Source: Littorina saxatilis
Taxonomy: Eukaryota; Mollusca; Gastropoda; Littorinimorpha; Littorinidae
Reading direction: 5' to 3'
Assembly (NCBI RefSeq): GCF_037325665.1
Contig: NC_090253.1
Coordinates: forward strand, 37,452,894 to 37,516,893
DNA length: 64,000 nucleotides
The notes beneath the pieces are model-generated. The model saw only the letters and a list, made by a program, of their open reading frames with translations. It was not told the DNA's origin and made no database searches. The position numbers and the translations under genes are program-made. Positions 23,758-35,837 of this stretch are shown in pieces. The first letter of the stretch is position 1; the number at the start of each line of letters is the position of its first letter.

Positions 23758-24614
23758 TTTACATTTAGTCAAGTTTTGACTAAATGTTTTAACGTAGAGG
23801 GGGGAATCGAGACGAGGGTCGTGGTGTATGTGTGTCTGTGTGACTGTGTGTGTGTGTAGAGCGATTCAGACTAAACTACTGGACTGATCTTTATGAAATT
23901 TGACATGAGAGTTTCTGGGTATGAAATCCCCAGAGGTTTTTTTCATTTTTTCGATAAATGTCTTTTATGACGTCATATCCGGCTTTTCGTGAAAGTTGAG
24001 GCGGCACTGTCACGCTCTCATTTTTCGACCAAATTGGTTGAAATTTTGGTCAAGTAATCTTCGACAAAGCCCGGACTTCGGTATTGCATTTCAGTTTGGT
24101 GGTTTAAAAACTAATTGATGACTTTGGTCATTAAAAAGCTGAAAATTGTTAAAAAAATATATTTTTATAAAACGATCCAAATTTACGTTCATCTTATTCC
24201 CCATCATTTTCTGATTCCAAAAACATATACATATGTTATATTTGGATTAAAAACAAGCTCTGAAAATTAAAAATATAAAAATTATTATCAAAATTAAATT
24301 GTCCAAATCAATTTAAAAACACTTTCATCTTATTCCTTGTCGGTTCCTGATTCCAAAAACATATAGATATGATATGTTTGGATTAAAAACACGCTCAGAA
24401 AGTTAAAACGAAGAGTGGTACAGAAAAGCGTGCTATCCTTCTCAGCGCAAGTACTACCCCGCTCTTCTTGTCAATTTCACTGCCTTTGCCGTGCGCGGTG
24501 GACTGACGATGCTACGAGTATACGGTCTTGCTGCGTTGCATTGCGTTCAGTTTCATTCTGTGAGTTCGACAGCTACTTGACTAAATGTTGTATTTTCGCC
24601 TTACGCGACTTGTT
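23758..24614 (-). mobile_element. Family A element
   Basis: Complete reverse copy from TTACATTTAGTCAAGTTTTG to CGCGACTTGTT. The short TG-rich internal microsatellite is mostly degenerate. The following 24615-25140 has no recognised gene. Confidence 0.85.
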
Positions 24615-25146
24615 AAGGGTTTAGCTAGATATTTTCGAAACTCCAAATCTGTCCCATTTCCATCCTTTCTGTATTATGTGGCGCTGGATGAACAAGATGA
24701 TGACCCAAATAATCACAGTCAAGCTCCCAGTCACATACAGTGTCTCGCATGAACAGTACTAAGTGGTACGTAGCTGAGTCGGTGGTGGACTGGTTTTGAA
24801 ACGAGTTCGTCGCTATCGACATGGGTTCGAATCCGAGTTTGGTAAGAAATTCTTTGGCAAAGCACATGCATGTAAGTACTGTTCTCGGTTGGTTTGTTAC
24901 TATAGCCAAATTATTTTCCGGGGTATTTTCTAACTCACACCAAGGTAACCGAAGAATAACTTTGCAACGCTCATGTTTCAAGCTGATAACCGTTCCCAAT
25001 TTATTATTTGAGGTTATTTTTCAGGTGAAACCAGGGTAGGTGAAGAACAGTTTTGCAACCCGATGCTCATGTCAGTGTTTTACAAAATATCAAGCAATTC
25101 ATTATGTAGCGTTATTTTCGTAGCCACATCAAGGTTAAACGAGGAA

Positions 25147-26621
25147 TCACTTTAAAGGCCAGTGCTCATACAGAGGCAGATGTCCTGCAGAAATGAAATT
25201 CTTCAGTTTGATCCTGTCCACTGCAGACATGTTGAAGTCTTCCTTCAGAGCCTCGTCAGTCAGCGTTCCCAGCAAGACTCCATCCACCTGCTTCTCTTCG
25301 AACTGGGTCTGGTACTCAGTCATGTTGAGGCGAGACAGCAAAGCCATCACGTCAGCGATGGACATCTTCTGCAGAGGTTTCAGCTTTTCTTGCTTCTGCA
25401 GTGCTGGTGGTGGTGGTTGCGGTGAAGGCTGCTTGGGAGAAGGTGACTGGCTGTTGCTCGGAGATGGTGCGGTCCTTTGTCGCGACCTCGGTCCCACAAC
25501 GGCCATTTCCTTCTGGTTCACGTATTCAGACTCTGCAGGTTTTTGGGTGGCAGGCACATAATTTTGTGTGTTTGAAGCCTTTGCTGGGTGGATTTCAGAA
25601 GGCTGAATTTGTGTGGCTGGAGTTGTGAGGGTGTTAGACTGTGTCTTTAGCGCTGTAGCAGCTGCTGCTATATTGGCTTGTAATGCTTTGGCAGCAGAAG
25701 GTTTAGGTGCTGTAGTGTTAAGAGGTTTTGTTGGTACTGTAGGTTTTGACGTCAGTTGAGGCTTTGCCACTTTCTGCGGTTTGCCAGAAGTCGCGCTAGA
25801 TGGAGTGCTGTCATTACTATCAGTAGCTGAAAGTGTGGAAGGTGTTATTGCTGCCTTTATGTCAGATGGTTGGGAACTCGGCTTGGGCAGATTACTAGCT
25901 GCCTTCGTTGATTTAAACCGCGTGTTAAACGGAAAGGTGCTTGTCTTGGACTCGTCCTCAGATGGTTTCTTCGCGGCCGTTTCCGGCGACTCTCGTACCT
26001 TTTCTAGAGTTTGCTTCCCAATGTTCTCAATACTCTGCTTCCTCCTCTGCAGTGTCTGCTCAAGCTCGGAGGTCAGGGCCGTGGCAATGACGGGAGTAGA
26101 CATTCTCTCCGCAGAGTGCGCCTTCTTTGCCTGCTCCTTCATCAACTTCTTCTTCGACATGGGCTCTGGTTCAATGGCCTCGTACACGTCGTCTTCAGAG
26201 CCGCTGTCGCTGTCATCAAAACAAGGCTCATAGATGCCGTCAGAATCTGACCCGGGTGATTGAGGAAACATGCCACTGGTTTGTTCAAGATGTCTCGACG
26301 GCTCTGGTCTTGCCGGTTCCGGATTTATGGAAGTTCTGGGAACTGGTGGCTCGGGTCTTCGGGGAAGTTCGGGACTTTTTACCTCAGCGTGTGCCTTCCC
26401 GGTCTTGTTCTGGAAGTTGAAGTTTTCATAATCGCAGTCAGACGATGTCGCTCCTGTCTGCGCTGGGTGGCCTTGTAACGGGGTCACCCGTGGCTGCGGT
26501 TGCCGACGCCCTCCCCAGCCGCCATGCGTTTTTCCCTTGACGCTAATGAAGATGTTGGTTTCGATGTTGGCGTAGATGTTGTCAGTTGCCTTCAAGGGTT
26601 TTCGGCACAGCTGGACAATTT
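25147..26621 (-). CDS. CABIT-SAM gene, exon 5 (last coding exon)
   Basis: Acceptor TTCTTATTTCAG gives a frame starting [14 protein letters not shown]; a second AG (exon from 26610) would start LCRKPLK. The exon carries the YxN motifs, acidic stretch ([10 protein letters not shown]), proline-rich region and the SAM domain, and ends at TGA 25147-25149. Confidence 0.85.
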
Positions 26622-28273
26622 CTGAAATAAGAAACAGAGTTTGATTGGATGTCTCAAATCTACAAAGAGATGAAAATGCTTCTAAGACTATTAATAGACT
26701 TTGGGGTGGAGAGATATCAGGAGTCTAGAAAATAAAAAAAGCCGCTTGAAATGATCACATGTGGAATATGTCTGAATCACGATCAAATCAAATCAAATCA
26801 AATCAAATTAACTTTATTATCTCAATCTGAGAAATTACATTGGTGGCGTATAAACAAGAAGACAAGCGGACGACTAAAACATAACATTAAAATAAATGTA
26901 CGATTCTTATATAACCAACAGTCTCGATGAATACAAATAATCTCCCCTTGAAGATGTAAAAGATTCACAATGTCTGTCTTGCCTTTGTCGCTGTGGTCTT
27001 TCTTAAAGTCGACACGGGCCAGTGATTGTGGGCAGAGAAGCGTGTCAATCACGGTCTGTCCACCATCCGTTATACCCTGTCCCCTCACGCCAATCACAGG
27101 ACAGAAGGTCACCTGCTTCAGGTAGAAGGGGATAGTGATCACCTCGTCCAGCGGTTCACCTGCAGACAGAAAACCCCTATGTTGAGGCTACAGGGAGGCA
27201 CATGCACCAGTTTTACGACGTGTACTATTAAATCAAATGTCACCGGCACGGTTGGCCTAGTGGTAAGGCGTCCGCCCTGTGATCGGGAGGTCGTGGGTTC
27301 GAACCCCGGCCGGGTCATACCTAAGACTTTAAAATTGGCAATCTAGTGGCTGCTCCGCCTGGCGTCTGGCATTATGGGGTTAGTGCTAGGACTGGTTGGT
27401 CCGGTGTCAGAATAATGTGACTGGGTGAGACATGAAGCCTGTGCTGCGACTTCTGTCTTGTGTGTGGCGCAAGTTATATGTCAAAGCAGCACCGCCCTGA
27501 TATGGCCCTTCGTGGTCGGCTGGGCGTTAAGCAAACTAACAAACAAACAAACAAACAAAATCAAATGTCATGTCCATAGAAAAGCCTAGAAAGGGCGCGC
27601 CATGTAACATTTGACAACAAAACGGATGAGCACAGCTAGCTGGGACAATCCCATTTACTTGCATCTAATCCGCTAGACAAACCGCTTGCTTAAAAGGTTA
27701 TGATGTTAATCCATACCAATATTCAGGTTCTTCAGTACTTGTCACAGAAATCTCCTGGCTCTAAGGGCACTTTAGGGAGGGTGACGATGGTTACAAATAG
27801 AAAGAAGGTCAAAACCTAAACACCTTCGACAAGGCAACAATATCCAACCATACGAACAAACAACACTGGTGTGGGAACCGGGAGGGGGTGGAGAGACTTT
27901 TCCCGGGTGTCTTCCTACGCCCATAAACAAAACGATTGGTCAATTTCAAAATACTGGTCCCTGATTGGTTGCAGCGTTGTCACAGTCGTTGTCAGGGTCA
28001 TTGTCACAAGCTTGCTACATTGGGTTTGCCAAAAAACAGCGCACACTTACCATTCGCGATGGTATTGGCCACGAAGTAGGTCTCGGAGTGGACCTTGATG
28101 ATGGTGAGGGACACCAGGCTGCGGGAGTGGTCGTTGTCACTGTCAAAGTGCACGTGATCGTCGGAAAAGACCACCTTCACAGGCAGCGAGTACTTCTCGG
28201 CTATTTGTCGCAGCGTGAAGGACTCTGGTAGAGTGAAAAGTCGTTTTGAATAAACACAACACGCGCGCACACA

Positions 28274-28312
<39 letters not shown>

Positions 28313-28352
28313 GCGTGCGCACCGAGGAACACACACACACACACGCACGCAT

Positions 28353-28412
<60 letters not shown>

Positions 28413-30383
28413 TATCTCATTATTAGTAATATGTCCTTCGACTACTAAGATCGCAAATATATAACTTAATGAATGCAATTCACACCGCCTGTTTCTGTTT
28501 GTTTGTTTCAGATTCTTTGTTCAGTTGGGGGATTGTTTTATTGTTTTTGTTTTTAATTATTATTGTTTGTTTGTTTGTTCTGTGTTTTCTAAATTAAACA
28601 TGCATGTTCAATGATAAAAACCGGCGCATTCTCAGCAAAAGCCGGACAACATTCTAACAAAAAAAGTGTTCTAGAAATGCGATCACTGGTCGAATTTCGG
28701 TTTCACCATTTTTTTTAATTTTTTTATCATTTACTTGAACAAATTAAATGATAGTGACCTTAATCAATGAGTGTGAACTTACCAGAACGATCACCACCGA
28801 CAAAGAAAAGATGCTTGTAGTCAAGGGGAACACTCAGGGTGTTCTTCGTGTCGTCATGCACCAGCGCCCTCTGCTGTTGTCGCAGCTCATGCAGCCTCAG
28901 AATCTGTGACACAGTTTACGGCTAATCAATTAACGCTGCGTAGTCTATTTTAGGTCGAATCAACGTTACACGGTGTCACCGCAACCAATTGTAGGGTTGC
29001 GTTAACCACAATAAAAGAGGCGCAATTTTACAATCAATCGCCACGCTAAATCTAGCAGTTTGTGTTTTAGACGAATCACCGTTACACATTATGCAGATAA
29101 GGATTATGTTGTTGCTGGTGAATCTATTTTGGAAGTCAAACTATGTCAATCTGCTAAATCAATTCAGCAAAACATTAATGTTCCGGGTAGAAAAGACAAT
29201 TTAGAATATTAGAGAGGTCCAGAAAGTGGGTTCTTTTTCAGAACGAGAGCGTAAACGTGTAACCTCATCACATGTTTCTTTCACGTAAGATGTTTTCGTG
29301 GATCTACATGTTGTGTGTATGTGGACCAAGTCTCTTCGACGCGTACAGGTGACATCAAAATCTACACGCACGTGTACATACGCATACACGTTCACGTATT
29401 GGTTCCACGTATAGTGCTTCTCGTCCTTTTTACTTTTAGTCAAGTTTTGACTAAATGTTTTAACATAGAGGGGGGAATCGAGACGAGAGTCGTGGTGTAT
29501 GTGTGTCTGTGTGTCTGTCTGTCTGTCTGTCTGTCTGTGTGTGTGTGTGTGTAGAGCGATTCAGACTAAACTACTGAACCGATCTTTATGAAATTTGACA
29601 TGAGAGTTCCTGGGTATGAAATCCCCGAACGTTTTTTTCATTTTTTTGATAAATGTCTTTGATGACGTCATATCCGGCTTTTCGTGAAAGTTGAGGCGGC
29701 ACTGTCACGCCCTCATTTTTCAACCAAATTGGTTGAAATTTTGGTCGGGTAATGTTCGACGAAGCCCGGACTTCGGTATTGCATTTCAGCGTGGTGGCTT
29801 AAAAATTAATTAATGACTTTGGTCATTAAAAATCTGAAAATTGTAAAAAAAATATGTTTTTTATAAAACGATCCAAATTTACGTTTATCTTATTTTCCAT
29901 TATTTGCTGATTCCAAAAACATATAAATATGTTATATTCGGATTAAAAACAAGCTCTGAAAATTAAATATATAAAAATTATGATCAAAATTAAATTTTCC
30001 AAATCAATTTTAAAAACACTTTCATCTTATTCCTTGTCGGTTCCTGATTCCAAAAACATATAGATATGATATGTTTGGATTAAAAACACGCTCAGAAAGT
30101 TAAAACGAAGAGAGGTACAGAAAAGCGTGCTATCCTTCCCAGCGCAACTACTACCCCGCTCTTCTTGTCAATTTCACTGCCTATGCCGTGAGCGGTGGAC
30201 TGACGATGCTACGAGTATACGGTCTTGCTGCGTTGCATTGCGTTCAGTTTCATTCTGTGAGTTCGACAGCTACTTGACTAAATGTTGTATTTTCGCCTTA
30301 CGCGACTTGTTACATTTAGTCAAGTTTTGACTAAATGTTTTAACATAGAGGGGGGAATCGAGACGAGGGTCGTGGTGTATGTG

Positions 30384-30414
<31 letters not shown>

Positions 30415-31742
30415 GTGTGTGTGTAGAGCGATTCAGACTAAACTACTGGACCGATCTTTATGAAATTTGACATGAGAGTTCCTGGGTATGATATCCTCAG
30501 ACGTTTTTTTCATTTTTTTGATAAATGTCTTTGATGACGTCATATCCGGCTTTTCGTGAAAGTTGAGGCGGCACTGTCACGCTCTCATTATTCAACCAAA
30601 TTGGTTGAAATTTTGGTCAAGTAATCTCCGACGAAGCCCGAACTTCGGTATTGCATTTCAGCTTGGTGGCTTAAAAATTAATTAATGACTTTGGTCATTA
30701 AAAATCTGAAAATTGTAAAAAATTATTGTTTTTATAAAACGATCCAAATTTACGTTCATCTTATTCTCCATCATTTTCTGATTCCAAAAACATATAAATA
30801 TGTTATATTTGGATTAAAAACAAGCTCTGAAAATTAAAAATATAAAAATTATGATCAAAATTAAATTTTCGAAATCAATTTAAAAACACTTTCATCTTAT
30901 TCCTTGTCGGTTCCTGATTCCAAAAACATATAGATATGATATGTTTGGATTGAAAACACGCTCAGAAAGTTAAAACGAAGAGAGGTACAGAAAAGCGTGC
31001 TATCCTTCTCAGCGCAACGAATACCCCGCTCTTCTTGTCAATTTCACTGCCTTTGCCATGAGCGGTGGACTGACGATGCTACGAGTATACGGTCTTGCTG
31101 CGTTGCATTGCGTTCAGTTTCATTCTGTGAGTTCGACAGCTACTTGACTAAATGTTGTATTTTCGCCTTACGCGACTTGTTTTTTACTATACATGTATGA
31201 GTGACAGAATGTTTTTCTTACCTATGCGCCTGAAGAGATCATACCGTGGTGGTAAACACGATCGTTTACGCAACAACATTATCGTTTAAAGGCACACTCC
31301 TTCTCGTGAAAATATAATTTAATGGCTCAGATCCGCCCAAGCTTTTACACGGGATAAGACCACCCCTCCACTTACCAAACACCAACACCCTGACTGCTCG
31401 TTGTAGTAAATTGGAATCATTTGATAAATTGATTTCTTTTAAAGCCTCTAGTGGCTTAATTTTTACGAAATTCGTTCATCGAAAATTCTACCGGCGTACA
31501 GACAGCACCCAGGCAGTTAATTTTTAGTTTATCCCATGTAAAAGCCTGATTAGGTCTGAGATGGCCAGCCCAATTGTGTTCACAAAACTCACCTGACCCG
31601 TGCTGAAGGTCATTTCCTCTCTGTTGCCATAGAAACCCCTGGAAACCGCTACCAACATGGGCAGGTGGTAGCGGTAAAGGTCCGACAAATGTTTGGCCGT
31701 GTACTCATCCTTCTTGTTGAAAATGAACTCGTAATTTGCCAT
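25147..31742 (-). CDS. CABIT-SAM adaptor gene, GAREM-like (whole gene span)
   Basis: Five exons predict roughly 690-700 residues. Exons 1-4 form a CABIT-like all-beta module: residues about 16-50 carry [19 protein letters not shown] and FSTGQ, then ILRLHEL, then [14 protein letters not shown]. Exon 5 is disordered, with proline-rich runs and three YxN motifs ([22 protein letters not shown]), the consensus for GRB2 SH2 binding. The last 75 residues form a SAM domain ([20 protein letters not shown]…[15 protein letters not shown]). CABIT plus SAM plus GRB2 sites is the layout of GAREM, a cytoplasmic adaptor in receptor tyrosine kinase to MAPK signalling. Family and role are inferred from that layout. 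The start at 31742 has a good context (ACCATGG). Introns hold family A copies and a SINE. Confidence 0.72.
26785..26965 (-). mobile_element. Retroposon 3' end with (TTTGA)n tail
   Basis: On the minus strand reads …CAATGTAATTTCTCAGATTG then AGATAATAAAGTTAATTTGA and about five TTTGA units. It lies in intron 4 right beside exon 4, and its 5' limit may overlap the exon's splice donor. Confidence 0.5.
26969..27159 (-). CDS. CABIT-SAM gene, exon 4 (donor uncertain)
   Basis: Acceptor TTTTCTGTCTGCAG is clear, and the frame ([19 protein letters not shown]…) continues from exon 3. The 3' limit is tentative: GACATT|GTGAAT at 26969 keeps frame only with the alternative exon 5 acceptor at 26610. An earlier CAG|GTGACC is another option. 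No donor compatible with the better acceptor is visible. Confidence 0.55.
27243..27557 (+). mobile_element. tRNA-derived SINE (family C) in intron 3
   Basis: Head with GGCCTAGTGGTAAGGCGTCC and GGGTTCGAACCCC, 3' end GGGCGTTAAGCAAACTAACA with a CAAA-repeat tail. Flanked by the 13-bp target duplication AAATCAAATGTCA (27230-27242 and 27558-27570). Confidence 0.92.
28051..28224 (-). CDS. CABIT-SAM gene, exon 3
   Basis: 174 nt between acceptor TTTTCACTCTACCAG and donor AATG|GTAAGT. Encodes [20 protein letters not shown]…[14 protein letters not shown]. Phases match exons 2 and 4. Part of the CABIT-like module. Confidence 0.85.
28261..28411. repeat. (CA)n microsatellite in intron 2
   Basis: CA tract with CGCG-containing interruption near 28310. 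Cys/Val and His/Thr ORFs here are artefacts. Confidence 0.9.
28783..28903 (-). CDS. CABIT-SAM gene, exon 2
   Basis: 121 nt between an acceptor ending AACTGTGTCACAG and donor TTCTG|GTAAGT. Encodes [18 protein letters not shown]…[18 protein letters not shown]; phases fit exons 1 and 3. Confidence 0.85.
29430..30311 (-). mobile_element. Family A element, first of a tandem pair in intron 1
   Basis: Complete reverse copy; its left end reads TTAGTCAAGTTTTGACTAAA and its right end CGCGACTTGTT joins the next copy directly. The internal tract is (TG)n with (CTGT)n. Confidence 0.85.
30312..31182 (-). mobile_element. Family A element, second of the tandem pair
   Basis: Complete reverse copy sharing the junction ACTTGTTACATTTAG with the preceding one, so one probably inserted at the other's end. 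No gene lies in the remaining intron. Confidence 0.85.
31593..31742 (-). CDS. CABIT-SAM gene, exon 1 (start)
   Basis: 150 nt from ATG at 31742 (ACCATGG context) to donor GGTCAG|GTGAGT, exactly 50 codons, phase 0. Encodes [19 protein letters not shown] and continues to FSTGQ. A 5' untranslated exon further upstream is possible and was not identified. Confidence 0.82.
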
Positions 31743-31924
31743 GGTTGTCTTGACTGTCCGCTACCAGACGCATGCACTATGCTGGTAGAGGGTGGTTGTG
31801 TTTTCACTCTTGACTCCTGGAGGAAAATATGACAAAGGTGCACAGGTCTGATGACAAAACGACTACGAATTACGCTCTGCTGCTGTTGCTGCGATTATAT
31901 CTACTGCGGCAATTGTATTGTGTG

Positions 31925-32358
31925 GGGAGATTTATATAGCGCTTGACGTTCTCTAGGCGCTTTACATATTAATTTCTGCCGTGTGAAATGAATTTTTTTA
32001 CACAATATATCACGCATTCACATCGGCCAGCAAACCTCAAGCCTATTAGGGCGAGCATTCACCTTTCACGGCCTTTATTCCAAGTCACACGGGTATTTGG
32101 TGGACATTTTTATCTATGCCTATACAATTTTGCCAGGAAAGACCCTTTTGTCAATCGTGGGATATTTAACGTGCACACCCCAATGTAGTGTACACGAAGG
32201 GACCTCGGTTTTTCGTCTCATCCGAAAGACTAGCACTTGAACCCACCACCTAGGTTAGGAAAGGGGGGAGAAAATTGCTAACGCCCTGACCCAGGGTCGA
32301 ACTCGCAACCTCTTGCTTCCGAGGCAAGTGCGTTTACCACTCGGCCACCCATACCTGT
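31925..32358 (-). mobile_element. tRNA-derived SINE (family F)
   Basis: Minus-strand head GTGGCCGAGTGGTAAACGCA, anticodon-arm-like CTTGCCTCGGAAGCAAG, B box GAGTTCGACCC. The body carries the shared module CACGATTGACAAAAGGGTCT (with differences), also found in family E SINEs. Confidence 0.82.
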
Positions 32359-32384
32359 AGCTGCTTCTTCTTCTTCTTCTTAAT

Positions 32385-32752
32385 AATAATGATAACATGG
32401 GAGATTTATAGAGCGCTTGACATTCTCTAAGCGCTTTACAATGAATTGGTGAGAGGTCAAGGCAGGTGAAGTAGCCCGCACGTTGAACATCTCTCATGTT
32501 GGGTATTTTCGTGTTTCTATAACCCACTGAACTCTGACATGGATTACATGATCTTTTCCGTGCGCACTTGGTCTTGTGCTTGCGTGTACACACGAAGGGG
32601 GTTAAGTCACTAGCAGGTCTGCACATAAGTTGACCTGGGAGATCGGAAAAATCTCCACTTTTAACCCACCAGGCGGCAGCGACCGGGATTCGAACACACG
32701 ACCTTCCGATTAGGAGACCGACGTCTTACCACCACGCCACTGCGCCGGTCTT
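32385..32752 (-). mobile_element. tRNA-derived SINE (family G)
   Basis: Minus-strand head GGCGTGGTGGTAAGACGTCG with B box GTGTTCGAATCCC. The body shares TACACGCAAGCACAAGACCA and the TATAGAAACACGAAAATACC module with family E. TTC microsatellites flank both sides (32363-32378 and 32755-32785). Confidence 0.85.
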
Positions 32753-32789
32753 GTCTTCTTCTTCTTCTTCTTCTTCTTCTTCTTCCTTG

Positions 32790-33840
32790 TTCGCTTCTCT
32801 GTCGCTGTCACTAACACTACTACTGCTGCTTCTGTTGTTGCATTTTCTTCCGCTTATATTCCTGCTGCAGCTACTGGCGTAACTATTGTATTAATATTGC
32901 TGTTGATGTTACTAAATCCAAAAACAAAGAGACTGCCAACGTTCCAATTTTCAGAATCAAAAAACACAAAAAACAAAAACCGTTGGATCGATATATTTGT
33001 GAATGTAATGGTTTTTGTCAACAACAAACGTTCCAACGACTTACCTTTCTTGTGTTTTTTTTTTAATTGTTGATGTTACTGCTTCTGGAGATAACATTCG
33101 ACAAACGAACCGTTCAGGCCTGGACCCTAGTGTAACACCTTCTGATTCTCAAACAGTTTTCTTCCTTCCAGAATCGACCAAAACTCGCTCTCCGTAATGC
33201 TCTTTTCGAAATGAACACATATGCTGTGGTCGCCTTAAATAGAACTTTCCAGTAGTTAACTGTTTTTATGTGAAAATCACACAAAAGAATGAGCAAACCA
33301 TGAGCAGTTTGATTGCATTTGACAGTTTGTGTGTGTGTTTGTTATCACACTACAGCTACTGCACTGTTAACCCACCCACTTGAGTTTGACTGGTTGGCCG
33401 ATTTGTGAAGTGCCTCGTCTTTTTCCTTTTGGGGGTAATTTATGCTTGTGTAATAAGACACTTCACACGATCACTGATCCGATTCTTTTTTTCTCTTCCT
33501 GGACGACGTGCAAAAATGTGTCTTAGAGATATTTGTTTTTCTTTTCACTGAAGTGCTATTACTCTGGAAGTTTGTCGCGCACACCGAATCACTTGAAAAC
33601 GCTTCATAAAAGAAGACTTGATTAATCTTGTCAACTTTGCCACATAATTAAGTCTTAGTGTCCAAAACTTTCCGCTTTAATTTAGGCGTTTGAATGCTGT
33701 GCCTTTTCTTTCGTCAAGAGAGCGATGACGAAGACCGCTTGGATTTTAGCTCATCGGAGTGCTTTTGCAACTGAACCCACCAGAACAAAATATGGTTAAA
33801 GTTACCTTCTTCTCGTGTACACGATTTTATACACCACCGT
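32790..33840. other. Intergenic, no recognised gene
   Basis: AT-rich sequence between the two host genes. I see no splice-bounded coding segment or repeat that I can name; short ORFs here look like chance. Confidence 0.5.
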
Positions 33841-33844
33841 AGAT

Positions 33845-34141
33845 TTGTTATGTTATATGAAGTCTTATTACGCGCGCGTATCTCCAGACTCGGACTCAAG
33901 GCGCAGGGATCTATTTCATGCCGTGTGAGATGGAATTTTTTACACAATACATCACTCATTCACATCGACCAGCAGATCGCAGCCATTTCGGCGCATATCC
34001 TACTTTTCACGGCTTATTATTCCAAGTCACACGGGTATTTTGGTGGACATTTTTTTTATCTATGCCTATACAATTTTGCGGCCAGGAAAGACCCTTTTGT
34101 CAATCGTGGGATCTTTAACGTGCACACCCCAATGTAGTGTT
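33845..34141 (-). mobile_element. SINE body without tRNA head
   Basis: Carries the shared SINE module (CACGTTAAAGATCCCACGAT on the minus strand, then CCTATTATTCC-type sequence) up to a GCGCGCGTATCTCC end. The head is absent, indicating 5' truncation. A near-identical body lies in the opposite orientation at 39300-39595. Confidence 0.7.
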
Positions 34142-34295
34142 ACATTTGTATTTGATTTGATACACCTAGTCATTATTCGGGGAGAGGGGGCGTGCGTTCG
34201 TGCGTGCGTGTGTGCGGGTGTGTGTGTTTTCTTGTAATCATTCATTTTATTACAGGTCCGAATAATGACTAGGTGTATCAAATCAAATGCAAATG
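34142..34295. repeat. 39-bp inverted repeat (hairpin)
   Basis: Left arm starts ACATTTGTATTTGATTTGAT (34142-34180); the right arm is its inverse at 34257-34295 with about one mismatch. The 76-bp spacer is G- and TG-rich. Possibly a MITE. Confidence 0.75.
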
Positions 34296-34313
34296 TAACC
34301 AGGATTTGTTTGT

Positions 34314-34619
34314 TTGTTTGTCTGTTTGCTTAACGCCCAGTCCACCACGAAAGGTGATATCAGGGCGGTGCTGCTTTGACATTTAACGTGCGCCACACAC
34401 AAGACAGAAGTCGCAGCACAGGCTTCATGTCTCACCCAGTCACATTATTCTGACACCGGACCAACCAGTCCTAGCACTAACCCCATAATGCCAGACGCCA
34501 GGCGGAGCAGCCACTAGATTGCCAATTTTAAAGTCTTAGGTATGACCCGGCCGGGGTTCGAACCCACGACCTCCCGCTCACTGGGCGGACGCCTTACCAC
34601 TAGGCCACCGTGTTGCGGT
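34314..34619 (-). mobile_element. tRNA-derived SINE (family C)
   Basis: Same family as 27243, with B box GGGTTCGAACCCC. Flanked by the 12-bp target duplication GGATTTGTTTGT (34302-34313 and 34620-34631). Confidence 0.9.
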
Positions 34620-34664
34620 GGATTTGTTTGTGTCGCGTCTTCTACGAGCACAAACAGAAAAACA

Positions 34665-34705
34665 AACACGCGCGCGCACACATGCACACACATGCACACA
34701 CACAC

Positions 34706-34782
<77 letters not shown>

Positions 34783-34805
34783 CACACACACACTGACACA
34801 CGCGC
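34665..34805. repeat. (CA)n microsatellite
   Basis: CA tract of about 130 bp bordered by CGCGCG sequences. Confidence 0.9.
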
Positions 34806-35369
34806 GCGTAGAAGCGCCTACGCATGAACCTGAAGACACAAATTTGGGTTTATCTTGCATGTTTATTCACTGCGTTCTTTGCGACACAAATTCACAGTAT
34901 GCCCAGACACAGGGACCGCAGTATACCATTGAAAACACACGTGACGACCAAGACCAATAACATCGAAGCAAATCATTTAAAACAGTACTCTCAGTGCAGT
35001 TCAACTTGGCATCTGTAAATTACCATCAAATCAGGGGTAGAAAAGGATATGCCTCTTTTTCCTCTGAACGATGGAACTCAATTGTGAACAAAGGATCTGG
35101 ATGGTTAGGTAAAAAGAAAACAAAAAGGCATATCGTATGAACCACTGGGTCTGTAATCTCTGGATAGTTAAGTGGGCTACATGGATGTCGACAACCATTC
35201 CAAGAGACAACTTTCACATACAGCCTTTGAAGCTACTGAACACTGTTCTGAACATACATACCTCAAAATTCACTCTACAACGGCACATACTTTCATGGTA
35301 AAATACTGACATGATTAGCCAGAAGCTAAGAAATACTGGCGGATTGAGGAACACATGTGAAGATGAGAT

Positions 35370-35837
35370 GACACAAAAGATCTTTATTTGTAAAATAGAG
35401 ACACATACGTTTAAACAAACAAAAAATGAACAAAAACCATCTTTCAGTAATACAAATGATGCATGACGACAGCAAAATTATTTCAGTTCGGCGATTTTAA
35501 CCAATTTTAGATTCCAGACAGACATTCTTGAGCTCTAGCTTGAGAAGTCGGAAGAGCTAAGCTCAGAATCTGCACCAAAAGGTGAACCATGGTTCCGAGA
35601 TGAGGTAAGACGCCGTTGAGGGATCTATACCAACGCCTTAGCGATTAGTTATGGAGGCTGTGAAACCCCATTTAAGAATAGGACCCTGAATCGATACCAA
35701 CGTACTACAGTAATACAAGCAACAACAACAAATAGTCGGAGAGAGAGAGCATCAAAGGGACCACTTAAGTCATTGAAATTCTAGAATCTGTGCCGAGGCG
35801 AAACCAATGGTTCTTAGAAAGGAATCAAGCGCCCATT
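35370..35837 (-). other. Probable 3' untranslated region of the CBM14 gene
   Basis: Non-coding sequence downstream of the stop at 35838. On the minus strand ACAAATAAAGATC near 35381-35393 supplies an AATAAA polyadenylation signal. The extent is inferred. Confidence 0.45.
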
